Origin: Meghimatium bilineatum
Taxonomy: Eukaryota; Mollusca; Gastropoda; Stylommatophora; Philomycidae
Assembly (NCBI GenBank): GCA_034231615.1
Contig: CM067322.1
Span: 100,263,087 to 100,327,086 of the forward strand
Reading direction: 5' to 3'
Length of the DNA stretch: 64,000 bases
This document shows, piece by piece, positions 1 to 12,600 of this stretch (within the stretch, counting starts at the first letter, position 1; each line of letters begins with the position of its first letter). The position numbers and the translations under genes were made by a program. Under the pieces are notes generated by a model that ran no database searches, was not told the DNA's origin, and was given only the letters and a program-made list of their open reading frames with translations.

Positions 1-54
1 TACATAGCTACTGCTGTCAAACATCTTGAGGAAATATTATTTAGTTTAACAATC

Positions 55-185
55 ATGGCTTGGCAGAGAGTCAACAATGTTTCTGATACAAGATACCAGA
101 GATAGGGAGTTGTGGAAATGCATGATCGCCTATGCCAGCTAGCACAGCACTCAGGGTCATAGATACATCTTCTGTAAGCAGTGAG
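55..185 (+). mobile_element. LINE 3' end fragment (RTE-like family)
   Basis: Encodes RDRELWKCMIAYAS, the same C-terminal motif as the longer copies at 20350, 20935 and 44555. Decayed; only the end of the ORF remains. Confidence 0.55.
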
Positions 186-520
186 GTTTAACTTAGAAAG
201 AAACGTCCTTTTTTCACTTTTGAGAGTTGTTTCTTTTGTCTTCTAGTCCCTAGGACTAAATATCGCATTCAGATTTCCTAAGAGAAGGGGTGTTTAACAC
301 ATCCCCCACTTATATATGGACTTCACAGCTTGATAATGGTGAGGTGAGTTTTTAGTTGGTTCCATCTTCAGAACTGTGACATTGGTCATAACAGTGGCTC
401 TGTGGAGAAGTGTATTCTTGTGCCATGTTAATGAATCAGTTCACTTGTCTACAAATTTGTGTCTTGCTCTCTACATCTTTCACTTTTAACTTTTAATTTT
501 CCTTTTTTTTATTTTATTAG
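186..520. other. Intron, no recognised feature
   Basis: AT-rich intronic sequence between a LINE fragment and the exon at 521. No ORF, repeat or terminal structure seen apart from the polypyrimidine tract before the acceptor. Confidence 0.5.
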
Positions 521-672
521 CCAGTTGAATAATGAAGCTATTTTTTTTAACTTTAAGGAGCACAAGTGGCAGAAAGCTCTGGAACAAATATTTGATGAGA
601 ATAGTCCAATAATTTTGGTACAGTCATCTGAAACTCATCTCAAGGAATATTATTCCAGAATTCCCAAGCCTG
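521..672 (+). CDS. TPR-like gene, first exon in window
   Basis: Starts after a polypyrimidine tract and AG (519-520) and ends before GTAATG. Its first base completes a codon begun upstream, so earlier exons exist. It encodes residues 1-51 of the visible protein, including the motif [20 protein letters not shown], an amphipathic helix. It ends in phase 1: the last G joins the first two bases of the exon at 10688 to give Gly. Confidence 0.75.
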
Positions 673-3600
673 GTAATGTTATCCACTTTGAATAGTTATT
701 GTCCTTTATGAAAAAATTTGGTTTTTCTAAAACATACAACTCTTTGCATTCTATGGTGGTTTTTACTCCAGAATCTCAGAATCAAGAATGCTGATTTCTA
801 ATGAAGCATCAAGATGTCACATTGGAGCCATCAGCACAAAAATCTCACCAAATATCCCTATCATCTGTCATACGGATGAATGTGGAAGAATGATTTCCTG
901 ACAATTCCTTGATATTATCAAGCCAATATTGTCTTTTTCCCCAACTTCTCTTTCTACCTTCAACTGTTCCCTACAATATAATCTTTGAAAGAGGATGGTA
1001 TTTCATTACATGCACAAACAATACACACTTACTCTGTGTCACATCGTCCACAGTGTTTCCTGCCGACCTGCAAGCTTTGATATTTTGTCTCAGGCAAACA
1101 CATAATGTGTTCTTATATTACCATAAATAGAAACATTTGTAATGTGTTCTAATATTACTACTAATGTAAACATTTGTAATGTGTTCTAATATTACTACTA
1201 ATGTAAACATTTGTAATGTGTTCTAATATTACTACTAATGTAAACATTTGTAATGTGTTCTAATATTACTACTAATGTAAACATTTGTAATGTGTTCTAA
1301 TATTACTACTAATGTAAACATTTGTAATGTGTTCTAATATTACTACTAATGTAAACATTTGTAATGTGTTCTAATATTACTACTAATGTAAACATTTGTA
1401 ATGTGTTCTAATATTACTACTAATGTAAACATTTGTAATGTGTTCTAATATTACTACTAATGTAAACATTTGTAATGTGTTCTAATATTACTACTAATGT
1501 AAACATTTGTAATGTGTTCTAATATTACTACTAATGTAAACATTTGTAATGTGTTCTAATATTACTACTAATGTAAACATTTGTAATGTGTTCTGTTACT
1601 ACTAATGGAAACATTCATACAGAGCTTACAATGCTCAAAGATGAGGTGAATGAATATTCAATGTCATTTTTCTTTGAAAATTAAAATTTTTTAAAACCCT
1701 GAATACAAAATACTATATATGTGGCATGCCCTTTACAGAACGTTGTCCTCACTGCCACTCTGTAAGCCTCTCGGTTCTTGAAAAGCTGCCTAGCCTCTTC
1801 TAGTGTCATATTCAGAAGGTCTTTGATGTCTTTTTCTCTTGCCTGGAATGTTTCTCACCATGATTAATCTTTCAAAACCATTTTGTCTCTTTATATGTCT
1901 GAATTATGTTAGCTTGTGTATTTTTCATGGTTTTGAGGAGCCAGTGTTCTTCTACATTCAGATCTTATCTGACTTCTGTGTTGACTTGTCTTTCTGTCCA
2001 TTACATTCTTTGAACATTTCTGTAAATATAAAAGACAATTCTGTTACATAAAACCAGTGTGGACCAACTCTTAAATGCCTTGATGTGTTCATGTACAGAG
2101 GAAATTAAATAAGCTAACTAACTAGACATATTTCATCATTTAGTGTGGTTATGTCCTTAAACCCAAACTGAGTGTGCTGTTGTGTTTCTGGGCAGTACCA
2201 ATCAATGCATTATGTTATGATGAAAAATGTTCATTAATTACCATCATGTATGTATGTTTCCATGTTGTCTCCAAAAAGTTGTGAACATCAGATGGCAAGA
2301 CAAGATTCCGGATACCACTGTCTTTTACAGATCTTGTATTGACATTATTCTGATGCGGACTCGGATTTGTTGGGCAGGACATTTGGTCCGTATGCCAGAT
2401 CACAGCATGCTAAAGATACTTCTCTATGATGAGTTGCAGAAGGACATAAGTTCTCAAGTTGGCCTGAAGAAGCACTACAAGGACTTGTTAAAGACTTCAC
2501 TGAAAGCTTTTGTAAAAGACCAAGATACAAGAGAAGAACGCACAAAATAGATCTACATGGAGCTCTACAGTAAAAAAAATGCGCAGTATCTTGTTTAAAG
2601 AGGAAAAATGCAGCAGCTCAACAGCGGAGAGTAGCTAGAAAGTCCTGGGTAGACCAATAACCATCATCATGGTCATCCCATGCTCAAACTGTCCAAGGAT
2701 ATTTTCAGCCAGAATAGGACTTATTAGCCATCTACAAACTCATAGTTAAGGACATGATTCAAAAGTGAATGTAACAAATGGTCAACATCATCATGTGATG
2801 GACGAACAACATGCTTCCATGGGAGATGATTTTACCAACTTTTTGGTTTGTGTTCTAGTACTCAATTTCTTGATTAAAAACTGGCTTCACAGCACGTGGG
2901 GCAATCCCATAAGTGCTCCACCCTCTGTTCCAGCAGCCATCCCAGTGTATGTAGACTCAGAGTCCTGGTCAGGTGTTGATTATGTGATCTTTGGGACTTT
3001 TCCAAAAATTTACTTTTCCTTCCCTCACCTCTAGATACTCCCATTTCTAATATTCTCTGTATGTGTACGTTCTCAGCCTCATTGACATCATCTGCATCTT
3101 GAAATGAATTTATTACTGCCTTCATTAAGTTTGCTTTATCTCTTCTCACCAATGTGCCATCAATCACCACATTGTTATGTTATGTTTCTCCAGGGCCATA
3201 GGCGGCGCATAGGGCAGAAACCATAGCCTTCCATTTCTTTCTTTGTGTTGCCAGGTCTTTCAATTGTTGTGTGTTGTTTAGGTTCATTGACATACCTTCT
3301 CTATTAATGGTTCTTCGTAGAGTTTCTCTAGGTCTCCCTCTTCTTCTTACTCCAGGTGGCACCCAATATAGTGATTGCTGGGGAATTCTTAGGCTGTTCA
3401 TTCTGAGAACATGGCCGATGTAAGTCCAACGCCTTTGTCTAATGAAGGAAGATATATAGGTTTGTTTGCTTTCCTCTCTTATAGTAGTGTTAGATTTAAA
3501 GTCACTCCACTTAACGTTCAGAATGGTACGTAGGCATTTGTTTTCAAAGGAGTCGAGTCTTTTATCTGTGGCTTTTGTGGCTTTCCAACTTTCGCACCCA

Positions 3601-6600
3601 TATGATAGAATAGGGATGATGTTGGAGTTAAACAACTTGAGTTTTGTGGTGTTTCTTAGTGTGTTTGACGTCCATATGTTGCGTAGTTTATTGCCGCTGC
3701 AAGGGCAATACGGTGTAAAATTTCTTTTGATGAGTCTCCATCCAATGCTAGATTGGTGCCTAAATATGTAAAATTGTTGACTTTTAATAATGGAACATTT
3801 TGAATTTCTATGTTGTCGTTGGATCTCGTAAAATCTAGTATATGAGTTTTTGATGTGTTGATTTTCAACCCTATCTGATTTGAGTAGTGTTGGAGATTGT
3901 CAAGCTTAGATTGAGCATCTGTGTGGTTTGCGCTCAAAAGGGCCAGGTCATCTGCGTAGTCAAGATCTTCGAGAACGGTATTATTAATCCATTTTATTCC
4001 TGTCAGCTCATTTTCAGTGCTCTTTCTCATGACCCAATCAATAGCGACGCAGAAAAGTAATGGGGACATGATGCATCCCTGTTTAACGCCCGTAACAACT
4101 TGGAACCATTCTGACTTCTCAGTGTTTGTTTGAACACAACAATGTGAGTTGGTGTAGAATGCCTTTATAACATTGATTATTTTAGTAGGAAAACCGTATC
4201 ACCACATTGCCTGCCAATAAGTCAGCTCTATCATTTCTTCTGACCCCAGCATGACTAGGGCAGTGTATCCATGTAATGCTCTGGACAACTGAGTTGTTCA
4301 ATAAGTCCCACCATTCTTTTCTTAGCATGAACTTTTCTATCTTGCGAAGCATGCTTTGAGAGTCTGTGAGTATTACCGAGTGTGTTGATGTATCAGTTAT
4401 CAACCAATTAAGTGCTGCTCTAACTCCCTCTATCTCCATCCTCATGCTCGATGTGACAGTGAAATATGTTGAAGATTTCTCGACATTTCTGTAGGCAACC
4501 ACTTTTATTTGTGTTTCTGTTAATGGAGTCATCTGTGTATATAATTATGTCTTGTGGTTTCGAGTGTAGTTGGGCAAGTTCATGCACTGTATCCTGAGCC
4601 CTGATGACCGTAGTACTCAGTGTCATATCTCATTGTCTGCTATCCTTACTAATGTACTAGTGTCTGTGTTCGGTAAAAGTGGTTTTGTCTGCTATCCATA
4701 CTAATGTACTAGTGTCTGTGTTCAGTAAAAGTGGTTTTGTCTGCTATCCATACTAATGTACTAGTGTCTGTGTTTGGTAAAAGTGGTTTTGTCTGCTATC
4801 CATACTAATGTACTAGTGTCTGTGTTTGGTAAAAGTGGTTTTGTCTGCTATCCTTACTAATGTACTAGTGTCTGTGTTCGGTAAAAGTGGTTTTGTCTGC
4901 TATCCTTACTAATGTACTAGTGTCTGTGTTCGGTAAAAGTGGTTTTGTCTGATATCCTTACTAATGTACTAGTGTCTGTGTTCGGTAAAAGTGGTTTTGT
5001 CTGATATCCTTACTAATGTACTAGTGTCTGTGTTCGGTAAAAGTCGTTTTGTCTGATATCCTTACTAATGTACTAGTGTCTGTGTTCGGTAAAAGTGGTT
5101 TTGTCTGCTATCCTTACTAATGTACTAGTGTCTGTGTTCGGTAAAAGTGGTTTTGTCTGATATCCTTACTAATGTACTAGTGTCTGTGTTCGGTAAAAGT
5201 GGTTTTGTCTGATATCCATACTAATGTACTAGTGTCTGTGTTTGGTAAAAGTGGTTTTGTCTGCTATCCTTACTAATGTACTAGTGTCTGTGTTTGGTAA
5301 AAGTGGTTTTGTCTGCTATCCTTACTAATGTACTAGTGTCTGTGTTCGGTAAAAGTGGTTTTGTCTGCTATCCTTACTAATGTACTAGTGTCTGTGTTCG
5401 GTAAAAGTGGTTTTGTCTGATATCCTTACTAATGTACTAGTGTCTGTGTTCGGTAAAAGTGGTTTTGTCTGATATCCTTACTAATGTACTAGTGTCTGTG
5501 TTCGGTAAAAGTGGTTTTGTCCACATTTTCAGTGATTCTGGATCACATTTTCTGTCAGATTTGTTGACCATTCTTCAGTGATGGTACATCTAGTATTTTC
5601 TGTCAGATTTGTTGACCATTCTGCAGTGATCTAGCATTTTCTATCACCTACGAGTTTGTCACAAATTGGCAAAGGTGCAATATTCAATTGCCTGTACCTC
5701 TTCATCATCCATTAGGATTACTTGATAGACGACACAAGTCTTCTATTGTGACAAGATGTGACAATGATAATTTTTTCACAGGTGACAGGTTATCAGTCTA
5801 TAAGGTTGTCACAGATGACAGGTTGTCAGCCTATAAGGTTGTCACAGGTGACAGGTTGTCAGCCTATCCCCAACTTTCTTTAGTCACCTTCTCCAGCATG
5901 CCCAGATTGGAAAGAAGATGGTGGTCCTATTCTTTGCACCCTGAACTAAATAAAAGCTCATTCTTCTGAAGAATAATAAATTACGCAGAAACTGTGAGGC
6001 TTACAGACTGATAGTTAGATCAATGTTCTACAAATTATATATCAGTAGTAGTCACTTTTCAATCTGTCCACACGATAGCATTATGTTTGTGACATCAACG
6101 ATATAATCTACTATCCATGGCCGTGATGGAAGCAACACGAGACCAATCTGAGCCACAAAGAATCTTCTACTCTTCTACAAATCGCCTAGCAACAATTGCA
6201 CACGCGTTTTTCAGTACTTGACTAACCGCATCTCCAAAAAAAAAGATGCGATTTCATCAAGCCATTCAAATCGTGCACACAAAGTCACCCGAACGGACCA
6301 ATCGAGACAAGGACTATTACAACAACAACAAACATACCATACAGGTATTGAAATATCCTCAGTAACAACAAACACATAACATAATATCCGTATTTTTTTT
6401 GGAGATTCGGTTAGTCAAGTACTGAAAAACGCATGTGCAATTGTTGCTAGGCGATTTGGTGCCGTAGAACGGACTGGTTCAATTCCCGTTAGTCTCAAGA
6501 ATTTTAAAAAATTGTCCTCTGGCTTCCTACTTAAATTTACTTGTATAAACAATTATTTGAAGCAAAATTTTATTGTCTATATATGTTATCCATGTTTACA

Positions 6601-9600
6601 AGAAGACCTATCGGCCCTTGTATTACTAATACGGATATTATGTTATGTGTTTGTTGTTACTGAGGATATTTCAATACCTGTACGGGATGTTTGTTGTTGT
6701 TGTAATAGTCCTTGTCTCGATTGGTCCGTTCGGGTGACTTTGTGTGCACGATTTGAATGGCTTGATGAAATCGCATCTTTTTTTGGAGATGCGGTTAGTC
6801 AAGTACTGAAAAACGAGTGTGCAATTGTTGCTAGGCGATTTGGTGCCATAGAACGGATTGGTCTCAAGAAGTCTCAAGAATTTTTAAAAATTGTCCTCTG
6901 GCTTCCTACTTAAATTTACTCTTCTACAGTATGTACAAGAAATCACAGGCCTAGTTGCAACGTCATGTGATGTGTGTCTTCTTAGACGTAAAACTCTTGA
7001 ACTAACTGCTATCACTAACTCCTTTGTCTTTATACCATTCCTGATCTCTCTCCTCCAAACAACACGATCCATGGCATCCTGTTCCCATGATTCAATATCG
7101 ATGCCTGTATCATGCATATCACGTTTGCATACGTCTTTGAACCAAAGTAGAGGTCGACCGTGAGATCTTTTCACAGACTGTAATTCTCCATAAAGTAGAT
7201 CTTTCAGTATTTTACCATCTTTCATCATCCTATTGTGTCCCAGCCATCTGAGTTGTGCGAGATTGAGCTTACAAAATATTGTGGTATTGCCTGTTCTTTC
7301 CAACACATCAGTGTTGTGCGAGATTGAGCTTACAAAATATTGTGGTATTGCCTGTTCTTTCCAACACATCTGAGTTGTGCGAGATTGAGCTTACAAAATA
7401 TTGTGGTATTGCCTGTTCTTTCCAACACATCAGTGTTGTGCGAGATTGAGCTTACAAAATATTGTGGTATTGCCTGTTCTTTCCAACACATCAGTGTTGT
7501 GCGAGATTGAGCTTACAAAATATTGTGGTATTGCCTGTTCTTTCCAACACATCAGTGTTGTGCGAGATTGAGCTTACAAAATATTGTGGTATTGCCTGTT
7601 CTTTCCAACACATCAGTGTTGTGCGAGATTGAGCTTACAAAATATTGTGGTATTGCCTGTTCTTTCCAACACATCAGTGTTGTGCGAGATTGAGCTTACA
7701 AAATATTGTGGTATTGCCTGTTCTTTCCAACACATCTGAGTTGTGCGAGATTGAGCTTACAAAATATTGTGGTATTGCCTGTTCTTTCCAACACATCAGT
7801 GTTGTGCGAGATTGAGCTTACAAAATATTGTGGTATTGCCTGTTCTTTCCAACACATCAGTGTTGTGCGAGATTGAGCTTACAAAATATTGTGGTATTGC
7901 CTGTTCTTTCCAACACATCAGTGTTGTGCGAGATTGAGCTTACAAAATATTGTGGTATTGCCTGTTCTTTCCAACACATCAGTGTTGTGCGAGATTGAGC
8001 TTACAAAATATTGTGGTATTGCCTGTTCTTTCCAACACATCAGTGTTGTGCGAGATTGAGCTTACAAAATATTGTGGTATTGCCTGTTCTTTCCAACACA
8101 TCAGTGTTGTGCGAGATTGAGCTTACAAAATATTGTGGTATTGCCTGTTCTTTCCAACACATCAGTGTTGTGCGAGATTGAGCTTACAAAATATTGTGGT
8201 ATTGCCTGTTCTTTCCAACACATCAGTGTTGTGCGAGATTGAGCTTACAAAATATTGTGGTATTGCCTGTTCTTTCCAACACATCAGTGTTGTGCGAGAT
8301 TGAGCTTACAAAATATTGTGGTATTGCCTGTTCTTTCCAACACATCAGTGTTGTGCGAGATTGAGCTTACAAAATATTGTGGTATTGCCTGTTCTTTCCA
8401 ACACATCAGTGTTGTGCGAGATTGAGCTTACAAAATATTGTGGTATTGCCTGTTCTTTCCAACACATCAGTGTTGTGCGAGATTGACCTTACAAAATATT
8501 GTGGTATTGCCTGTTCTTTCCAACACATCAGTGTTGTGCGAGATTGAGCTTACAAAATATTGTGGTATTGCCTGTTCTTTCCAACACATCAGTGTTGTGC
8601 GAGATTGAGCTTACAAAATATTGTGGTATTGCCTGTTCTTTCCAACACATCAGTGTTGTGCGAGATTGAGCTTACAAAATATTGTGGTATTGCCTGTTCT
8701 TTCCAACACATCAGTGTTGTGCGAGATTGAGCTTACAAAATATTGTGGTATTGCCTGTTCTTTCCAACACATCAGTGTTGTGCGAGATTGAGCTTACAAA
8801 ATATTGTGGTATTGCCTGTTCTTTCCAACACATCTGAGTTGTGCGAGATTGAGCTTACAAAATATTATGGTATTGCCTGTTCTTTCCAATACATCAGTGT
8901 TGTGCGAGATTGAGCTTACAAAATATTATGGTATTGCCTGTTCTTTCCAATACATCAGTGTTGTGCGAGATTGAGCTTACAAAATATTGTGGTATTGCCT
9001 GTTCTTTCCAACACATCAGTGTTGTGCGAGATTGAGCTTACAAAATATTGTGGTATTGCCTGTTCTTTCCAACACATCAGTGTTGTGCGAGATTGAGCTT
9101 ACAAAATATTGTGGTATTGCCTGTTCTTTCCAACACATCAGTGTTGTGCGAGATTGAGCTTACAAAATATTGTGGTATTGCCTGTTCTTTCCAACACATC
9201 AGTGTTGTGCGAGATTGAGCTTACAAAATATTGTGGTATTGCCTGTTCTTTCCAACACATCAGTGTTGTGCGAGATTGAGCTTACAAAATATTGTGGTAT
9301 TGCCTGTTCTTTCCAACACATCAGTGTTGTGCGAGATTGAGCTTACAAAATATTGTGGTATTGCCTGTTCTTTCCAACACATCAGTGTTGTGCGAGATTG
9401 AGCTTACAAAATATTGTGGTATTGCCTGTTCTTTCCAACACATCAGTGTTGTGCGAGATTGAGCTTACAAAATATTGTGGTATTGCCTGTTCTTTCCAAC
9501 ACATCAGTGTTGTGCGAGATTGAGCTTACAAAATATTGTGGTATTGCCTGTTCTTTCCAACACATCAGTGTTGTGCGAGATTGAGCTTACAAAATATTGT

Positions 9601-12600
9601 GGTATTGCCTGTTCTTTCCAACACATTAGTGTTGTGCGAGATTGACCTTACAAAATATTGTGGTATTGCCTGTTCTTTCCAACACATCAGTGTTGTGCGA
9701 GATTGAGCTTACAAAATATTGTGGTATTGCCTGTTCTTTCCAACACATCAGTGTTGTGCGAGATTGAGCTTACAAAATATTGTGGTATTGCCTGTTCTTT
9801 CCAACACATCTGAGTTGTGCGAGATTGAGCTTACAAAATATTGTGGTATTGCCTGTTCTTTCCAATACATCAGTGTTGTTTGAGATTGAGCTTACAAAAT
9901 ATTGTGGTATTGCCTGTTCTTTCCAATACATCAGTGTTGTGCGAGATTGAGCTTACAAAATATTGTGGTATTGCCTGTTCTTTCCAACACATCTGAGTTG
10001 TGCGAGATTGAGCTTACAAAATATTATGGTATTGCCTGTTCTTTCCAATACATCAGTGTTGTGCGAGATTGAGCTTACAAAATATTATGGTATTGCCTGT
10101 TCTTTCCAATACATCAGTGTTGTGCGAGATTGAGCTTACAAAATATTGTGGTATTGCCTGTTCTTTCCAATACATCAGTGTTGTGCGAGATTGAGCTTAC
10201 AAAATATTGTGGTATTGCCTGTTCTTTCCAATACATCAGTGTTGTGCGAGATTGAGCTTACAAAATATTGTGGTATTGCCTGTTCTTTCCAATACATCAG
10301 TGTTGTGCGAGATTGAGCTTACAAAATATTGTGGTATTGCCTGTTCTTTCCAATACATCAGTGTTAGTGACTAACTTCAAGAACTTTAGTTAGCCACCAC
10401 ATGTGACAGCTGTTTGGCTATCTCTTCTGGTGCATATAGGTCACTGCTGTAGGAGAATATGCTGAGGAAACAAGTCTGATAAACCAGGAGTTTAGTTTTT
10501 ATTGTTAATTTTTATTTTCCCCAGATGCTTTTTGTCAGTCTGTTCTTTGTTGTTGATGCCTTGTCAATCCTAATGCTTATTTCTTAATCCAGGGATAATT
10601 TATTGTTGGCTGAGGATAAATTATATATCACAGAGGAGAAAGTAGAATAAGGAATATTTTGTAAAATTTGTTTTTTCATTTCTTTAGGACACTACAATAA
10701 ACAATATGGAATTGGGGATTCTCCAATCGATTCACTGCAAAATGCAATTTACTGCTTGGCTACAGCAATCAAGTGCAAACCTAAAGATCCTGACCTACAT
10801 TTTCGTCTAGCAATGACCCTTGAGGAAAAATATCAAGCCGAAGACATGTATGGATTGAAAAAAGAGGTTAGAAAATATTGTTTATCTAAATGTAATATTT
10901 CCGTATCCTGACCCTTGTTTATATGTACATCTAATTTATATTTACTATATTAATAACATTGCTAAAGAACATTGCTGTTAACATTTTGTTAAATTGTTAC
11001 GCAACCACTAATATTAACTTTTGCTAAATTGTCCAAAATAAAATATTTTGGACATATTAAAAGACTTCACACCTTATTGAAAATTTTACTTCAGGGAAAA
11101 GTGCAGGGGAGGCAAGCAAGAGGTAGGCAGAGATACAAGTTGGAGAGTAATATAACGAAATGGACAGGTCTAGCAAAGTTTACCACCAAGACAAGAGATA
11201 GGGGATGTTGGAGGTCTGTTTCAGCCAACCTTAATTTCTGAGACAGCACTTGATGATGATGAAAATGATATTCACCACTAATAAATTAAAGCATGGATTT
11301 TGAGATCAAGGCACACATCTGCCTGCGAACATGCTGATGTTACAAATGTGATTTACACGGAAGGGTCGGTCATCCACCACCAGCCTTGCACATGAGCCTT
11401 TACTCCCAGATCACATGGAAGAACAGAATACAAAGAAAGTGGGCCTTTACCACAACAACAAGTAATCTGATGATAGAAATATTTACATAGCACAGACACT
11501 AACTAAACTTGCTGGAGTTGCCAGCCTATGCCCATGAGTGCATACTGACTCATATTCATTCAAGGAGGCCTCTCAGTGCGCAGATCTATAACATGCATAT
11601 TGCATTTATCAGTATATAGACATTTTGTAACTAGGAAAGAACCATCATTTTGACATCACAAATTACTAAAATCAATCAATCAATAAACCCATAACCCTTC
11701 AGGGTCATAGGGGTACCACATTGGATGCCTCAGCACACAGAGTCCTCCAGCGAATTCTATCCTCAGCGATGCGGATGAGTGTGGAAATATCTTGCCCTGT
11801 CCATTCCTTGATGTTGTCTGTCCATGCCTTTATTTGCCTTTATTTACTCAAATAATTACGATCCATGCAGATTTCTTAAAAACTGTGAACAGGAAGCGCG
11901 AGGTGGGCCCTAGATCTTGTACAGTTCCGAATAAATTATTGTCTTTAATTAACTTATTAACTATACGATGCCAATCATTTGGTGATGAAATTATCTTGAG
12001 CTGTCACACGGCAAAATTATTGGCATTTTAAATATCCTATAAAAATGATAACTGTAAAGACAGATGATATTTACAAATTGTATACCAACACTGTGCTACC
12101 AATATCAAACATGGTCTTTAACAGTCTCACAGTAGAGGAAAATCATTACATGTGAAATGAAGTGTCTGAGAAAAGTTACAATCATTACTAAACTAGATAA
12201 AATCAGAAATTAGAAAAAAAGAGTAATTACAATATAATGTATTGAGCATGTCATAAGACATCGAGTAAAATGGTTCAGTCACCTTATGAGAATGAACACA
12301 AACCAAATACCAATAAGAGCATATAACAAAAGAATATTCAGATGTAGAGCCAAAGGTAGACCACAAAAATAGTGGTTAGAAAGAATCAAAATAACCTTGA
12401 ACAACAATGGACTCAAAGCAACCAAGATGACACATCTTAAGTGTGCAACTGTGTCCTGTAATTCTATCCCTGTACATAAACAATGTGTCCTGATGTTCTA
12501 TGCGTATACATATGTTTATATTTACATCCATCACTTTATTTTGAAGCTGCTGTAAAATCATTTTTTAGGAGAAAGAAGAAGCCCCATCACTCAATCTTAA

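Noticed and set aside
7245..10372. CRISPR-like array (regular repeat of 61 bp)
   Set aside because: There are no unique spacers; the whole unit repeats. Animal intron context and a LINE-derived unit make it a minisatellite.
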